From: Artocarpus heterophyllus
Taxonomy: Eukaryota; Streptophyta; Magnoliopsida; Rosales; Moraceae
DNA length: 64,000 nt
Direction: 5' to 3'
NCBI GenBank assembly: GCA_025403435.1
Contig: CM046351.1
Coordinates: 26,005,730 to 26,069,729 of the forward strand
The translations under genes were made by a program, and so were the position numbers. The notes under the pieces are model-generated. The model worked only from the letters and a program-made list of their open reading frames with translations, searched no databases and was not told where the DNA came from. Positions 47,825 to 57,986 of the stretch are shown one piece after another. Every line of letters begins with the position of its first letter. The first letter of the stretch is position 1.

Positions 47825-48041
47825 CTGCAAATCGGAAAATTGAAAATTTCCCAAAAATTCATCAAATCTCAGAGAAATTCAATCAAAAATCCTACAAGCA
47901 ATACAATGTACCTTCCGAATTCGAGAAAAAAAAGCCAAAACGGAATCAGAATTCGATGATTTCGTATTGAATCGTTTGAAAAATTCCGGTTTCTCCACCA
48001 AAAAAAAAGAGAAAATATTAAAAAGAAAATAACAAAATTAC
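47825..48041 (-). other. Predicted 5' UTR intron of the SRL2-like gene
   Basis: Donor CGAG|GTAATT (exon end 48042) and acceptor GATTTGCAG (cut before 47824) lie upstream of the start codon. The leader exon above 48042 runs into a C/T-rich block (48165-48210, plus-strand view) that may mark the promoter region. Confidence 0.5.
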
Positions 48042-48219
48042 CTCGAATCAATTTCCAGAAAGAGCAGTCCAGAGGCTGGAGCAAATGGAAATCCGTCTGC
48101 TCCCTCCAGGCCGTGCAAAAAAACAATGCACCGCAATTTCAGCAAATTCCTCCGCAAACTGATTACTCCCTCTCCCTTTCCCTCTCTTCCTCTCACTTTC
48201 TCTCTCTAGAATTCATTCC

Positions 48220-51023
48220 AAAAATCATTTTTCCTTTTTTTTTGAATTTTTGGTTTTTGTTTCTTCTCTCCAATTAAACGCAAACGCAAATATTGTCCCC
48301 TCGGCGCCTGCCAATGATGATTGAAAAATGTCTAGGCGTTCAACGGATGTGAGTAATAGTGGGACCCACAACGCCGGCTCTCTCATATAGTGCTGCCCCA
48401 TAATTTCCGCTTGATCATGAACGTTCAATCGAGGTAGAGAGATCATCGTTGCCGTTGACTTCGGGCCCACATAGAATTGGGGAGTGCGTGATAAAATTAA
48501 TGCTTTTGCTGTACATTAGACGTGCTGTCTCGACAGTTTGATTACGCGCCTCTTTTGAATTTTTCCTTTTTTTATTTTTTTAAGGACTTTTCTTTTTTTT
48601 TTTTCATTTTTTTTTATAGAACTTTCTAAGGATTCGTTTGTTTAACATGTTAGAATAATTTTTTTTACTTTAAGTTCAAAAAATTCTTTACATAGATTTT
48701 TTTTTTAAATTCAAATCAAATGAATCTTTGAATTCAAAATTTTAAGTTCTACTTTTCCTTAAACTTTTTAGACTCAATTTTGTTACAATTAAATCATGTA
48801 TTCTCTAATATATTTATGAAAAAAAAACATAACTTATTTATTTAATATCCAATTAATAGGATTATTCTTTTCTTGCTTTACTAATAAAGAAATAAATAAA
48901 TCAAGATCCATATCACATATTTTTTAATATCATGAACCTTAAAATTTTGTTAGATATGTTAATAAATGAAAATCTTTTTCCACTATCTATCCAAACATAA
49001 ATTTTAATTTTATTTCATATTCAGATTAACACTTAAATGCATATTCAAAAGTCAATTAGAATAATAATTTAAATTACATAATTCAAATCATATAACTCAA
49101 ATCAAAATAATCTAAATCAACACAATTTAAATCCATTTACCAAACAGACCCTAATTGAGTTACTCCAACAAAGTTTGAACAAATTTTCCAAATAAAAAAA
49201 TATCCAACATTTTTTAGAAAAGAAAATAGATTCCAAAACTATTGTTTCGTTTCTTCTTTTTGTTTGGAATAAAAATGTAGAAAATAAATTCTTAATCTAT
49301 TGTTTTGTTGACTTTTATTCATCGCCTTGAGCATGGCATTTACAAATACCCTTCTATTTGACTGGGAGTGGTTTTTACCTTATAAATAATGTAAAGGTCT
49401 CACATGCTACAGTAAAAAAAAATTATTATGTATGAAGCTCTCATATGTTATAATAAAAATGGTTCTTCTAATGATTCTCACCACTAACCAAACACCTTAC
49501 TGAACAATTTTTAAAAAATAAAAAAAGATATACTTACTGGAGATGAACATAGACAATCATACACATATGCGTATATATATACTTACACAGAGGAGAAAAA
49601 TATTAGTTGGACTGCTTTCTGCTTGCTTAAGAATCCAGCTGTGGAAGCCCACAAATTTTTTTTTTCTTTTTTTGAAAATGAGAGTATTCGAGCACCTCTC
49701 GGAACCATGATTATGGTGGCCGTGGCTATTAATTATGATGCATATAAAGTAGTCATATAGTCGATTCATGGGAAGAAAAATCAAACTGCACTGGAGCTTT
49801 GCATTGATATCTCCCTATCTAGAGTTTCAAAAAAAAAAAAAAAACAATCCATCGAACCGCTAAACCGTTTAATTCAAATCAAATTAATAGTTTTTTTTAT
49901 CATTTTTAGACAATTTTGATGGTTTTTGTCTAAATAATTTTAGGTGATTTAATTAGAAGTTTAAGCTTCTCAAACTGCTAACTCGTCTTGTCCAAATATT
50001 TTTAAAATATTTTTTTACATAAGATAATTTTTATTTTTTACATAGGTTATTTTTTGTTGTTCATTCAAAAAAGTTCTACGCCAATAAGATAATCCTTTCA
50101 ACATTTTATGATTATATTTTCCCTTAATCACATTAAAATAATATTAAGCATCACTCATCAACATTCAAAAACAAAATCAAACTAAAAAACCAAGAACTAG
50201 AAAGCTTCAATTTAAGTTTAAAATTTAATTGTGTTGTGTTATATTATTTAGATGTACTTTAACTCTTTAGTTTGGTTATTAGTAAACTTTTGTGTTATTA
50301 TGACTTTTAAGTTTGACTTTGATTTGTATTAAAACTTTAAATGGTAAACTTTTAGATATTTTATAATTATTGTTAAATATTAAAAAAATTAACTCAAATG
50401 TTCAGACCAAACCGCCCCAAACCGTTTATAAATAATAAGAAAAAAAAACCCAAACCGTGCGTAGTTTGAAAAAAAAAAAAAAAAAAACCATTCAAACCCC
50501 TACAAACACCCCTACTTCTATCAAACACAGTGGACAACTTTCTCCTCCTCTGCACTCAAGCATTTCTCTCTTTTTTTCCTTTTTTCCTTTTTTTTTTTTT
50601 TTTTTTTTTTTGCGTCTCAAGAAGTAGATGTGTTAAATTATAATCAGTGGTTCTGGAAATGGTAAAAGCACATCACCTTTGATAATGTGGTCTAGAGTCT
50701 TTCACTCTCAAGTAAAAAAATAAGAAATCATAACAACTATTCATAGAATGGCGGAAAAGGCAATAAAATGGATCTTTCTTCAGGTCCATATATTACACTT
50801 GTGCAAGAATATAAATTTGCAATTCAATTTTTTTTTCCTTTTTCCTTCAAAAAGGACACTACAAAATATCACATAGCAAGTTCCAGAGACATTTTGGTTG
50901 AACAGAAAGATATTGAAATATATAACTCGAAATCTGACTTCATCCATTAAGAAACTTCTCTCAGCTACCCTGTTGAAACGCAAAACATCAAATGAATCAC
51001 GAGCACAATTTGATTTTATGTCA
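48220..51023. other. Intergenic region upstream of the SRL2-like gene
   Basis: AT-rich DNA with long T runs. At 49385-49495 there are two phrases of the small dispersed repeat. At about 49845-50515 a segment starts with 'gaaccgctaaaccg' and ends 'cattcaaacccctacaaaca' then CCCCTAC, typical of decayed hAT-type elements, but no matching left terminus was found. A T-only run lies at 50589-50611. No gene is seen. Confidence 0.4.
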
Positions 51024-51028
51024 GCAGG

Positions 51029-52995
51029 TGTTAGACATGTATGCCCTAAGAAATAAAGATGTAATACGTTTTTAGAGACATTTTTATCAATAAAGAATTT
51101 ATTCATTTATATATACCAAATCTTGTCCTCTTTACGTTCATAATTATTGAATGTATATTAAGCAAACAGTAGACTGAGACTGTTAGTCTAAACCTTAAGA
51201 ATTGGGCATATAATGGACTGATTATGCGGAAGACACGATTCTTAAGGTGACGGTCTAAAACATATGATCCGCAATCGAGGGAATAAAGTTGGACGCTTTA
51301 TTCATGTAAAGATTGTTATGTTGTCTATATCTCTTTTGAGAGATGGTTTGTCTTGACTATCGGAGTTGGACTCCGTGAATAGAAACATTAACACGTTGTC
51401 ATAGGTGACGATGTGTTGGATCGGGACATAAAGTGAATTGATTTGGATTAATAATTTTGTCTCGGCAAATCGATTCACTTTAGACAATCATTTGTATTGT
51501 ATCTTAATCCTGAGATGAATAGTGGGCCCGTTGTCTCGACTTGTGTCTTTTAATGTGCCAAAGGGTGACACCCACATCTCAATAGTGGTATGCATGCCGG
51601 TACGTTGGAGGCATGACTCTTAATAGCGTAGACTTGTTATTCATAGATATGGAATTTCTTTAGGAGCAATGATATCCTCTTATATGCGTTGTCTTGTAAT
51701 TGAAAAACTGGAGCGCTCAACCATTTGGATACATAGGTGTAACCGAATGGTATACTATCTTTGGATAATAAGTTTTCTAATAGTGAGACAATGGAACGTA
51801 GATAAAAATAATCGAAAAGGTAAGACAGAACTTGTCCTTAGCCCGATTATGGATTTTCATATGGGGATACGATATACTATGATATGTTGTGAAGAATAGC
51901 TATACGAGCTTCGTAATTCTCTAAAGTTCGAGAGTGTAGCTCCAAGCTTTTAGTAAAGTAGCATTGGAATTGATAATTATGAAATGTATATCTGGGATAT
52001 TAGGTTTCATAATTATCATAAGCTTGAACTTTACAGGTCCATTTTGGTCCCCCCTTACTAGCTCAGAAAATCCTTTAACGACATGACGTGCTTTTTTTCA
52101 ATAATTGGTGACTTATGTCGGATTTAATCAGATTGATTTAAAATTTGGAAAGAATCGATTGAATAATTTTGTTAGAAATTAGTTCAAGATAAACTTGTTG
52201 AATTATTGCGATCAGATAATTCTTGTCTGTTATCGGCTTGTTTTAATTTTAGGACAAATTAGATCAAGATAAACTTGTAGATTATTTGTGAATTGATTTA
52301 TTTTCTTAGAGATTATCTTGATAAAGTTTGTTTTGATCAGATAACTTTTCTATTGGGTTGTTTTGAATCAAAACTAAGACTTTATCCTATAGAATCTCGA
52401 GTGAAAAATAAAAATTCACATAGATTTTTTCTCGACAGGTTCGGCCTGCCGAAATGACGTGTTCGGCCCTACTGATCAGCGAGAGATAAGATTACGCATT
52501 TTCACGCGGATCTTATCAGATATTGATCCAAACTTGATTCTGTTTCGAATTTTTGAAACCTATTCTGATAAGGACTAACCCACTAAGACCCATAGCTATA
52601 AAAAAGAAGTGAGTCTTATGATTTACTCAGATCAATTGAGAAACTTAAGAGTAATATCCTTTCTAGTGAGCATCTAAAAACTCCCTGAGAGCTTTTGTTC
52701 AAAAATCACGAACACTAGCTTTAGGTTCTCTCCATTGGTTGGAAGGAGAGTCGCCGGTGAAAGAGCTGTACATGTGAGCTCACACTCACTCCGGTTGTGA
52801 ATAGAGAATAGCAAAGAAGATCAGTTGGTTGAGGCTCTTCTGGAACGTTACTTCTCTACACAGGTTGCGAAGGTTCTTCGGCACACAGAGGTTAGTAAGA
52901 TCTGTCTAATTTATACATATAACATGTCAACTTGTGTTTTAAAAATTACTTTGATATAAAATTTTAAAATTCCGCTGCGTATTGTCTTGCCAACA
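51029..52995 (+). mobile_element. Solo LTR of the Copia-1 family, 1967 bp, with target duplication
   Basis: It begins TGTTAGACATGTATGCCC and ends TCTTGCCAACA. It is flanked by the perfect 5-bp direct repeat GCAGG (51024-51028 and 52996-53000). It contains a two-unit dyad array (52441, 52463) and a TATA box at about 52597. It sits just beyond the 3' end of the minus-strand AN1-C2H2 pseudogene. Confidence 0.94.
52441..52475 (+). repeat. U3 dyad array in solo LTR (two units)
   Basis: TTCGGCCTGCCGAA at 52440 and a damaged unit (TTCGGCCCTACTGA) 22 bp later, about 130-155 bp before the LTR TATA box. This is the shortest array of the family. Confidence 0.75.
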
Positions 52996-53171
52996 GCAGG
53001 TTACTCCAACATGCATAAATGACCATTGTTGCTCACAGTTGATGAAACAAATAATTGACTGGCGCAACTTCCAAAGACTTCTCAATTTGACAGCCATGGA
53101 ACCAAAGAAGCCATGTTCTATGGAAAAAATAACAACGTCCCCACAAGTACAACATATATCCATTCCATGGC

Positions 53172-53992
53172 CTATGCTCGTGAAGTGCCACATGATCCCT
53201 CTCAACATGTTCCACAAGCGCAACAGGATCACGAAATCCCTGACTGCACTTGGGGCAGACATCAATTGTCACTTTCTTCCCGCCAACTCTGTTTCCACCC
53301 CTTTCGTGAACTTTCTCCACATGCTCAACCAGAGTTGTAACAGAAGAAAACCTTGCACCACATTGTGGGCACTGCTCCATTTCGCCATTTCTACTGCCGT
53401 TGCTACTGCTCTGCCCTACACCATCTTTTGCAATCTGCCATTTTTGGCTAATCTCATTGCTCAACTTTGTCAAGCTTGCTTCAGCAGAGGCTCGAGCGCT
53501 TGATGCTGCATTAAGGAAGCTCGTAGCCCACTTTGGTGAAGATGTAGCAGCAGCTTTATTACGCTTTTGCTCCTCTTTCCTACTCCTATTTAAAAGACCC
53601 GCAAACGGGAAACTCGATTCAGGTTTCTTCGGTCCAGGACACTTGTGGTCAGGTCCAAACCGATTGCTTCAAACAATGGTCTACCAAGCAAGTCCTGCAC
53701 TTTAGTGTGTTTGCAAATGTTAGGATCTCTCTTACAACCCAGGACAGGTGCATTTTTTCTTCTTTGTGACTTTCTCATAATTTGACGGATCACAGGTCCG
53801 TGCTTAACATGTGTATCCCAAGTGATATTTGGATCTTCATCAGAATTAGACGAACCCCTTTAGCACATAGGGACAAATGACAACAGTGACAGTCTTGTCT
53901 GTCAAGCTTTTGGACAATCTGTGCTTAATGTAGCTTCGGTGCTCCAAACAAATACCGCCCAATTGTGTTGACTTAGTAAAATAAACACATAT
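53172..53992 (-). pseudogene. AN1-C2H2 stress-associated protein (SAP11/13/16-like) pseudogene
   Basis: From right to left on the minus strand: an AN1-finger piece with CLEHRSYIKHRLSKS and VTVVICP (about 53865-53950) after an apparent intron acceptor (tctgcag, cut before 53992); EDPNITWDTHV (about 53815); CDPSNYEKVTKKKKC (about 53760-53800, other frame); LTFANTLKCRTCLVDHC (about 53680-53720, other frame); then an intact frame with GPDHKCPGPKKPESSFPF and two C2H2 fingers (CPQCGARFSSVTTLVEHVEKVH, about 53310-53380, and the related CPKCSQGF finger to about 53190). At about 53190 a one-base loss skips the usual end, so the frame runs on. Intact members are ubiquitin-related stress regulators. The mixture of frames shows it is dead. 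Confidence 0.75.
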
Positions 53993-54652
53993 CTGCAGAA
54001 GAATAGGAACAAAGGAGAATTCCAAAATGAAAAAGGGGAAGTACAAGAACTTAAATCTAGGGTGCGGTTTAAGGAAAAGAAAATAAGGGGTGCTTCTCTT
54101 TCCCTATTAACAACGTGGCAACTTATAATATCAAGAGTTTTATGGCCTACACAATATAGGGAATGTCACCCTCGCGTTCCCTTAGTATTGATTCCCTATC
54201 AAAAGGGAATGAATATCAAATTGACTTAAATGTCCAAATTAATTGTTATAATTCAATGGTTACTAATTATGTAGAATGAGTATTTCAGTAATTACATTGA
54301 TGCAATTACCGTTCCTAGTTAGTAAGCACTAGAAAAGGAACGAGATCGTTTCCCATTCTATCATCAAATATATAAGTAAACCCTAGAAAGGGAATAAATG
54401 ATTCTCATTCCTATTACTTTACTTTCTTTTACAATCCCATTACCTTTCTCATTACATTCCTTTACAGTTTGCTAAGCTCACTCTTATTGTAAAAGACACA
54501 AATAATTGCCTTAGCAAGAAAAGGAACATGCATTTAGCATCTCAGTTTCCTATTCCACATTAGTGCATCTCCCAAATCCCAATCATGAAAATTTCTTTCT
54601 AAAGGAAATTAGAGATCTATGGAAACTTCAAGCAGTCCAATAAAGCAAAGTT

Positions 54653-54752
54653 NNNNNNNNNNNNNNNNNNNNNNNNNNNNNNNNNNNNNNNNNNNNNNNN
54701 NNNNNNNNNNNNNNNNNNNNNNNNNNNNNNNNNNNNNNNNNNNNNNNNNNNN
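54653..54752. other. Assembly gap (100 N)
   Basis: Exactly 100 N, the conventional filler for a gap of unknown length. Order across it is a scaffold claim, not read sequence. The first exon of the AN1-C2H2 gene, if it existed, could fall here or to the right. Confidence 0.98.
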
Positions 54753-56024
54753 TTTTTATGGAACTTCTTATCCCTCTCTTTCACGACAATAATTCATGTT
54801 TTTGGTGGTTGCGTTGGATGATTTTTTTATTTATGGCCTTATGAACATAATTTTTTTTATATTAGACAGATATTCGTTTGTTGTTCACTGGTAAAATATT
54901 TTTAAGTTTATCGGTGTTAAATTTGATAAACTAAAATTTATAACTATATTTAAGTTATCGGTGTTAAATTTGATAAACTAAAATTTATAGCTGTATTTAA
55001 CCGATAAACTCAAGAGTTTATTTTATTATTGGTAAATATTTATTTATCTAATTTTTATTTTTAAATTATTTTTAAAAAGGTCATTTCTTTTATATTCATT
55101 GATTTTATTTATTTTATTAGGTGGGTTATTGACAAGATTAGTCCCGAAACTTTGAGCACGGTGATATTTTGATCCATATTAAATTAACTTCTAATCTATT
55201 TTTATAATTTTAGTCCTTGACAACAAAATTAACTATAGATATTTTATTGTATAATAACTTGAAATTTTACGAACGGAACTATGTTGTATGCAAATTTTCT
55301 CTTTATTACTATTAAAATCCGAGGAAGAATATAGCATTTTATGCTTCAACTATTTATTATAAACTTTTTGGTTGTTCTGCATTAAGGATGTGATTATCTA
55401 CTAAATTTTGGAGATTGATTATCAATTTTAGTGTGAAGGACCAATACTGTAAAAATACAAAAATTCAAAGACTAAGTTGTCAAAATCAAAAGTTCAAATA
55501 CCAATGTCAATATGTTTTAAATTTAAGGATTATTAGTGTCAATTATCTTTATTAGTTTTGTGGACGGAATGTCATACAAATGACAGTTAGCAGAAATATA
55601 TATGCATATATATATATGTACATGTATACATATACATAAATTTGTAGATTTTAGCATCTATACAATCGAACAATCAAGAAAATTAACATAAGAAAGAAAA
55701 TATTAAAAACACTAGTTCAAAACCATCATTTTAACCACACAGTTTAGAACTCATAGTTCAAACCATAAAATTCTAAACCATATCACTTTGAATCTGTGCA
55801 ACAAACGAACCTTTAACGATTTTGATGCATGCTTTTAATATTAATTAGTCATTACACAACAACTAAATATATAACAAATGATTAAATATTAAAAAATAAT
55901 AAAATAAAAAACTTTATTCCGAAACAATTGACATAATATTGTCCATATAACTTTTGATGTTTTACATTTTTAGTTATTAATCTTGATGGTTTTGCTTTGG
56001 AACTGTTCTACGTCATGACTAATA
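54753..56024. other. Gene-free AT-rich stretch
   Basis: No supported gene. A direct repeat of 'agttatcggtgttaaatttg' plus 'ataaactaaaatttat' lies at about 54901-54995, and a TA/TATG microsatellite at 55600-55640. Confidence 0.45.
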
Positions 56025-56491
56025 TGTTGGATCAAAATCCAATTATAGGCCAATATATTAAATAAATGTGAATTAAAGGCTATCAATGAGGTTGCCTAAT
56101 TAAAAGTGATCAATTTAGGTTTTGGGCTTTTAATGCATCATTAAGTATGGGCCTCCTATGTGTAGAGACCAAAAGGGAAATTACTAATTTTATGATAGGC
56201 TAAATTGGTAATTAAGGATAATTGCTAGGGTTTAGCAATTATATAAAGGGGTTGTGGTCCCCAAGTCAGTACGTACATTATTTTTTTGTTATCCATCTAC
56301 AGAGAAATTACAGAGCATTCTGATAGGGAGGATTTACGTACTAAACTTGGAAGATCCTCAACCAAAAAGACTCAAGAATCACATTCAATCCATGGATTCA
56401 GGTTAGCTTCTGCATCTTATTAATATTCTTGATGATTTGACATGAACGATCCTGGGTGATGATGGTTTTTCATTACAGTTTTATTCTAACA
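56025..56491 (+). repeat. Copia-2 5' LTR, 467 bp
   Basis: Starts TGTTGGATCAAAATCC and ends TTTTATTCTAACA, two bases before the PBS. A TATA box (TATATAAAG) lies at 56240-56248. It contains an ATG (56392-56394) followed by a potential splice donor at 56402. Confidence 0.85.
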
Positions 56492-56493
56492 AG

Positions 56494-56506
56494 TGGTATC
56501 TAGAGC
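56494..56506 (+). other. Copia-2 primer-binding site
   Basis: TGGTATCTAGAGC is a known variant of the initiator-Met-tRNA PBS of plant copia elements, placed just after the LTR. Confidence 0.85.
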
Positions 56507-56929
56507 CTCTTCATGTTGAATCATTGAGAATCAATAATTTTCTATATGTGATTCTCATTAAAAATTTTCAAATTTAACAATCTATGGTTTTATAAAATTG
56601 TTAAATTTAAGAACAATTGTTTGAATTTTTGGTTGAATACAATTCGGTTTACATTATACGGCACGATTGCCGAAAAGAAATCATTTTAATGTATTCAGAT
56701 TAATTCGGATTCAGGTTTAAAGATTATTATTATTTTTTATTTTATTTTTTTTCTTGACTGCCCATATCCGGCTCTGTTGCCGAGAAGAAGAAGAAGAAAA
56801 AAATAATAATAATAACGAAGACCATTAATGTTGTTATGCAGTCTTCCTTCCTAAAGCAGCCATTTGTGTTATACCATATATATATATATATGGATTTTTT
56901 TTTTGTTGGGTTTCTGTTTTGGGAAAAAG

Positions 56930-57440
56930 GAAAGCCGGCGGCATCATTACTGCCGCCGGTGAAGGGACTCCGGTGGCGACCATGTGGCCGCGCCGGAAAG
57001 ACAGCTGGCCGCGGCGGAGCAAGATGTGGCCGTCGCGTGAGGAAACCAAAAAAAAAAAAAAAAAGGGCTTTCGCTGGAGGCTGGCTCCATCATTGCCGGC
57101 GTCGGCCGTGCCTAGAGGAGCTGCGGCCAGACGGGGCGGCGGCCGTTAGGCCGCTCGTCACTCACCCAGGGGTCGAAAGACCCCTAGGGTTAATCTGGAA
57201 AGGTTGGGGCCGAAGCCCAGACTTGAGTTACATGTGCCCGATTGGGCCCGTAATCTGATAAAACCTAGGGATTCAAACCCCTGGGTTACCGATAAAAAAA
57301 AAAGAAGGAATGATACACGGGCCGGCCCGTGATTGGTTTTTTCTACACGGGCTGGGCCCGTGACCGGTAAGTCCCCAGGGGTTCAACCCCTGGGTGACCC
57401 AAAAAAAAAAAAAGGGGCTGGTTTAGGATCCGGGTAGGGT
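56930..57440 (+). repeat. GC-rich palindromic leader of Copia-2
   Basis: CACGGGCCGGCCCGTG (57316-57331) is a perfect palindrome; CACGGGCTGGGCCCGTG (57346-57362) is nearly so. CCCAGGGG (57374-57381) pairs with CCCCTGGG (57387-57394). A similar 'cccctgggttacc' plus A-run unit ends near 57300 and again near 57410, so the block is partly duplicated. The adjoining GC-rich patch at 56930-57160 carries inverted 'gccggcgg/ccgccgg' motifs. Confidence 0.7.
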
Positions 57441-57986
57441 TCTCCCGACCCGGTCCAGCCCCGACCCAGTCAATGTTGACCTTGACCAAGACCAAAATTT
57501 TTTTTTATTATTTTTTTTATTATTTTTATTATTTTTAATTTTGGTCAATTTTGGTACAATTTTAAATTCAAATATTGGTATTTTATATATATTTTGAGAT
57601 GAATTAATTGAAGCAACATGTCACCAAAGTGGCCTCTCTTGTAGAAATTAATTTGTTTTGAATTATAAAAGGTTGTGTTTATGTAACTTATGTGAATATT
57701 GACCGGCCCAAAGGAAGGCAATATTTGACAGAATTGCATGTACACCTGTGGTGATAAATACGTGATGATTATTCGGTTTTACATGTAAACAATAAATCGG
57801 CCCAAAGGAAGATTTATTGTTTGACATGTTCTTATTGTCAGTGTTTGATTACTACACCAAGATATCACTTACAAGTTAATATTTCTGTCCAAAGACTAAA
57901 TATTAATGGAGTGCCCGATATCTTGAGATGGGTTTACCTTTATTTGGATTTATTATTGTTGTTATGGATTCTTATGTGAGCATGTT

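Noticed and set aside
52982..53503. 173-codon plus-strand open frame
   Set aside because: Antisense to the C2H2 part of the AN1-C2H2 pseudogene, which has the zinc-finger motifs.
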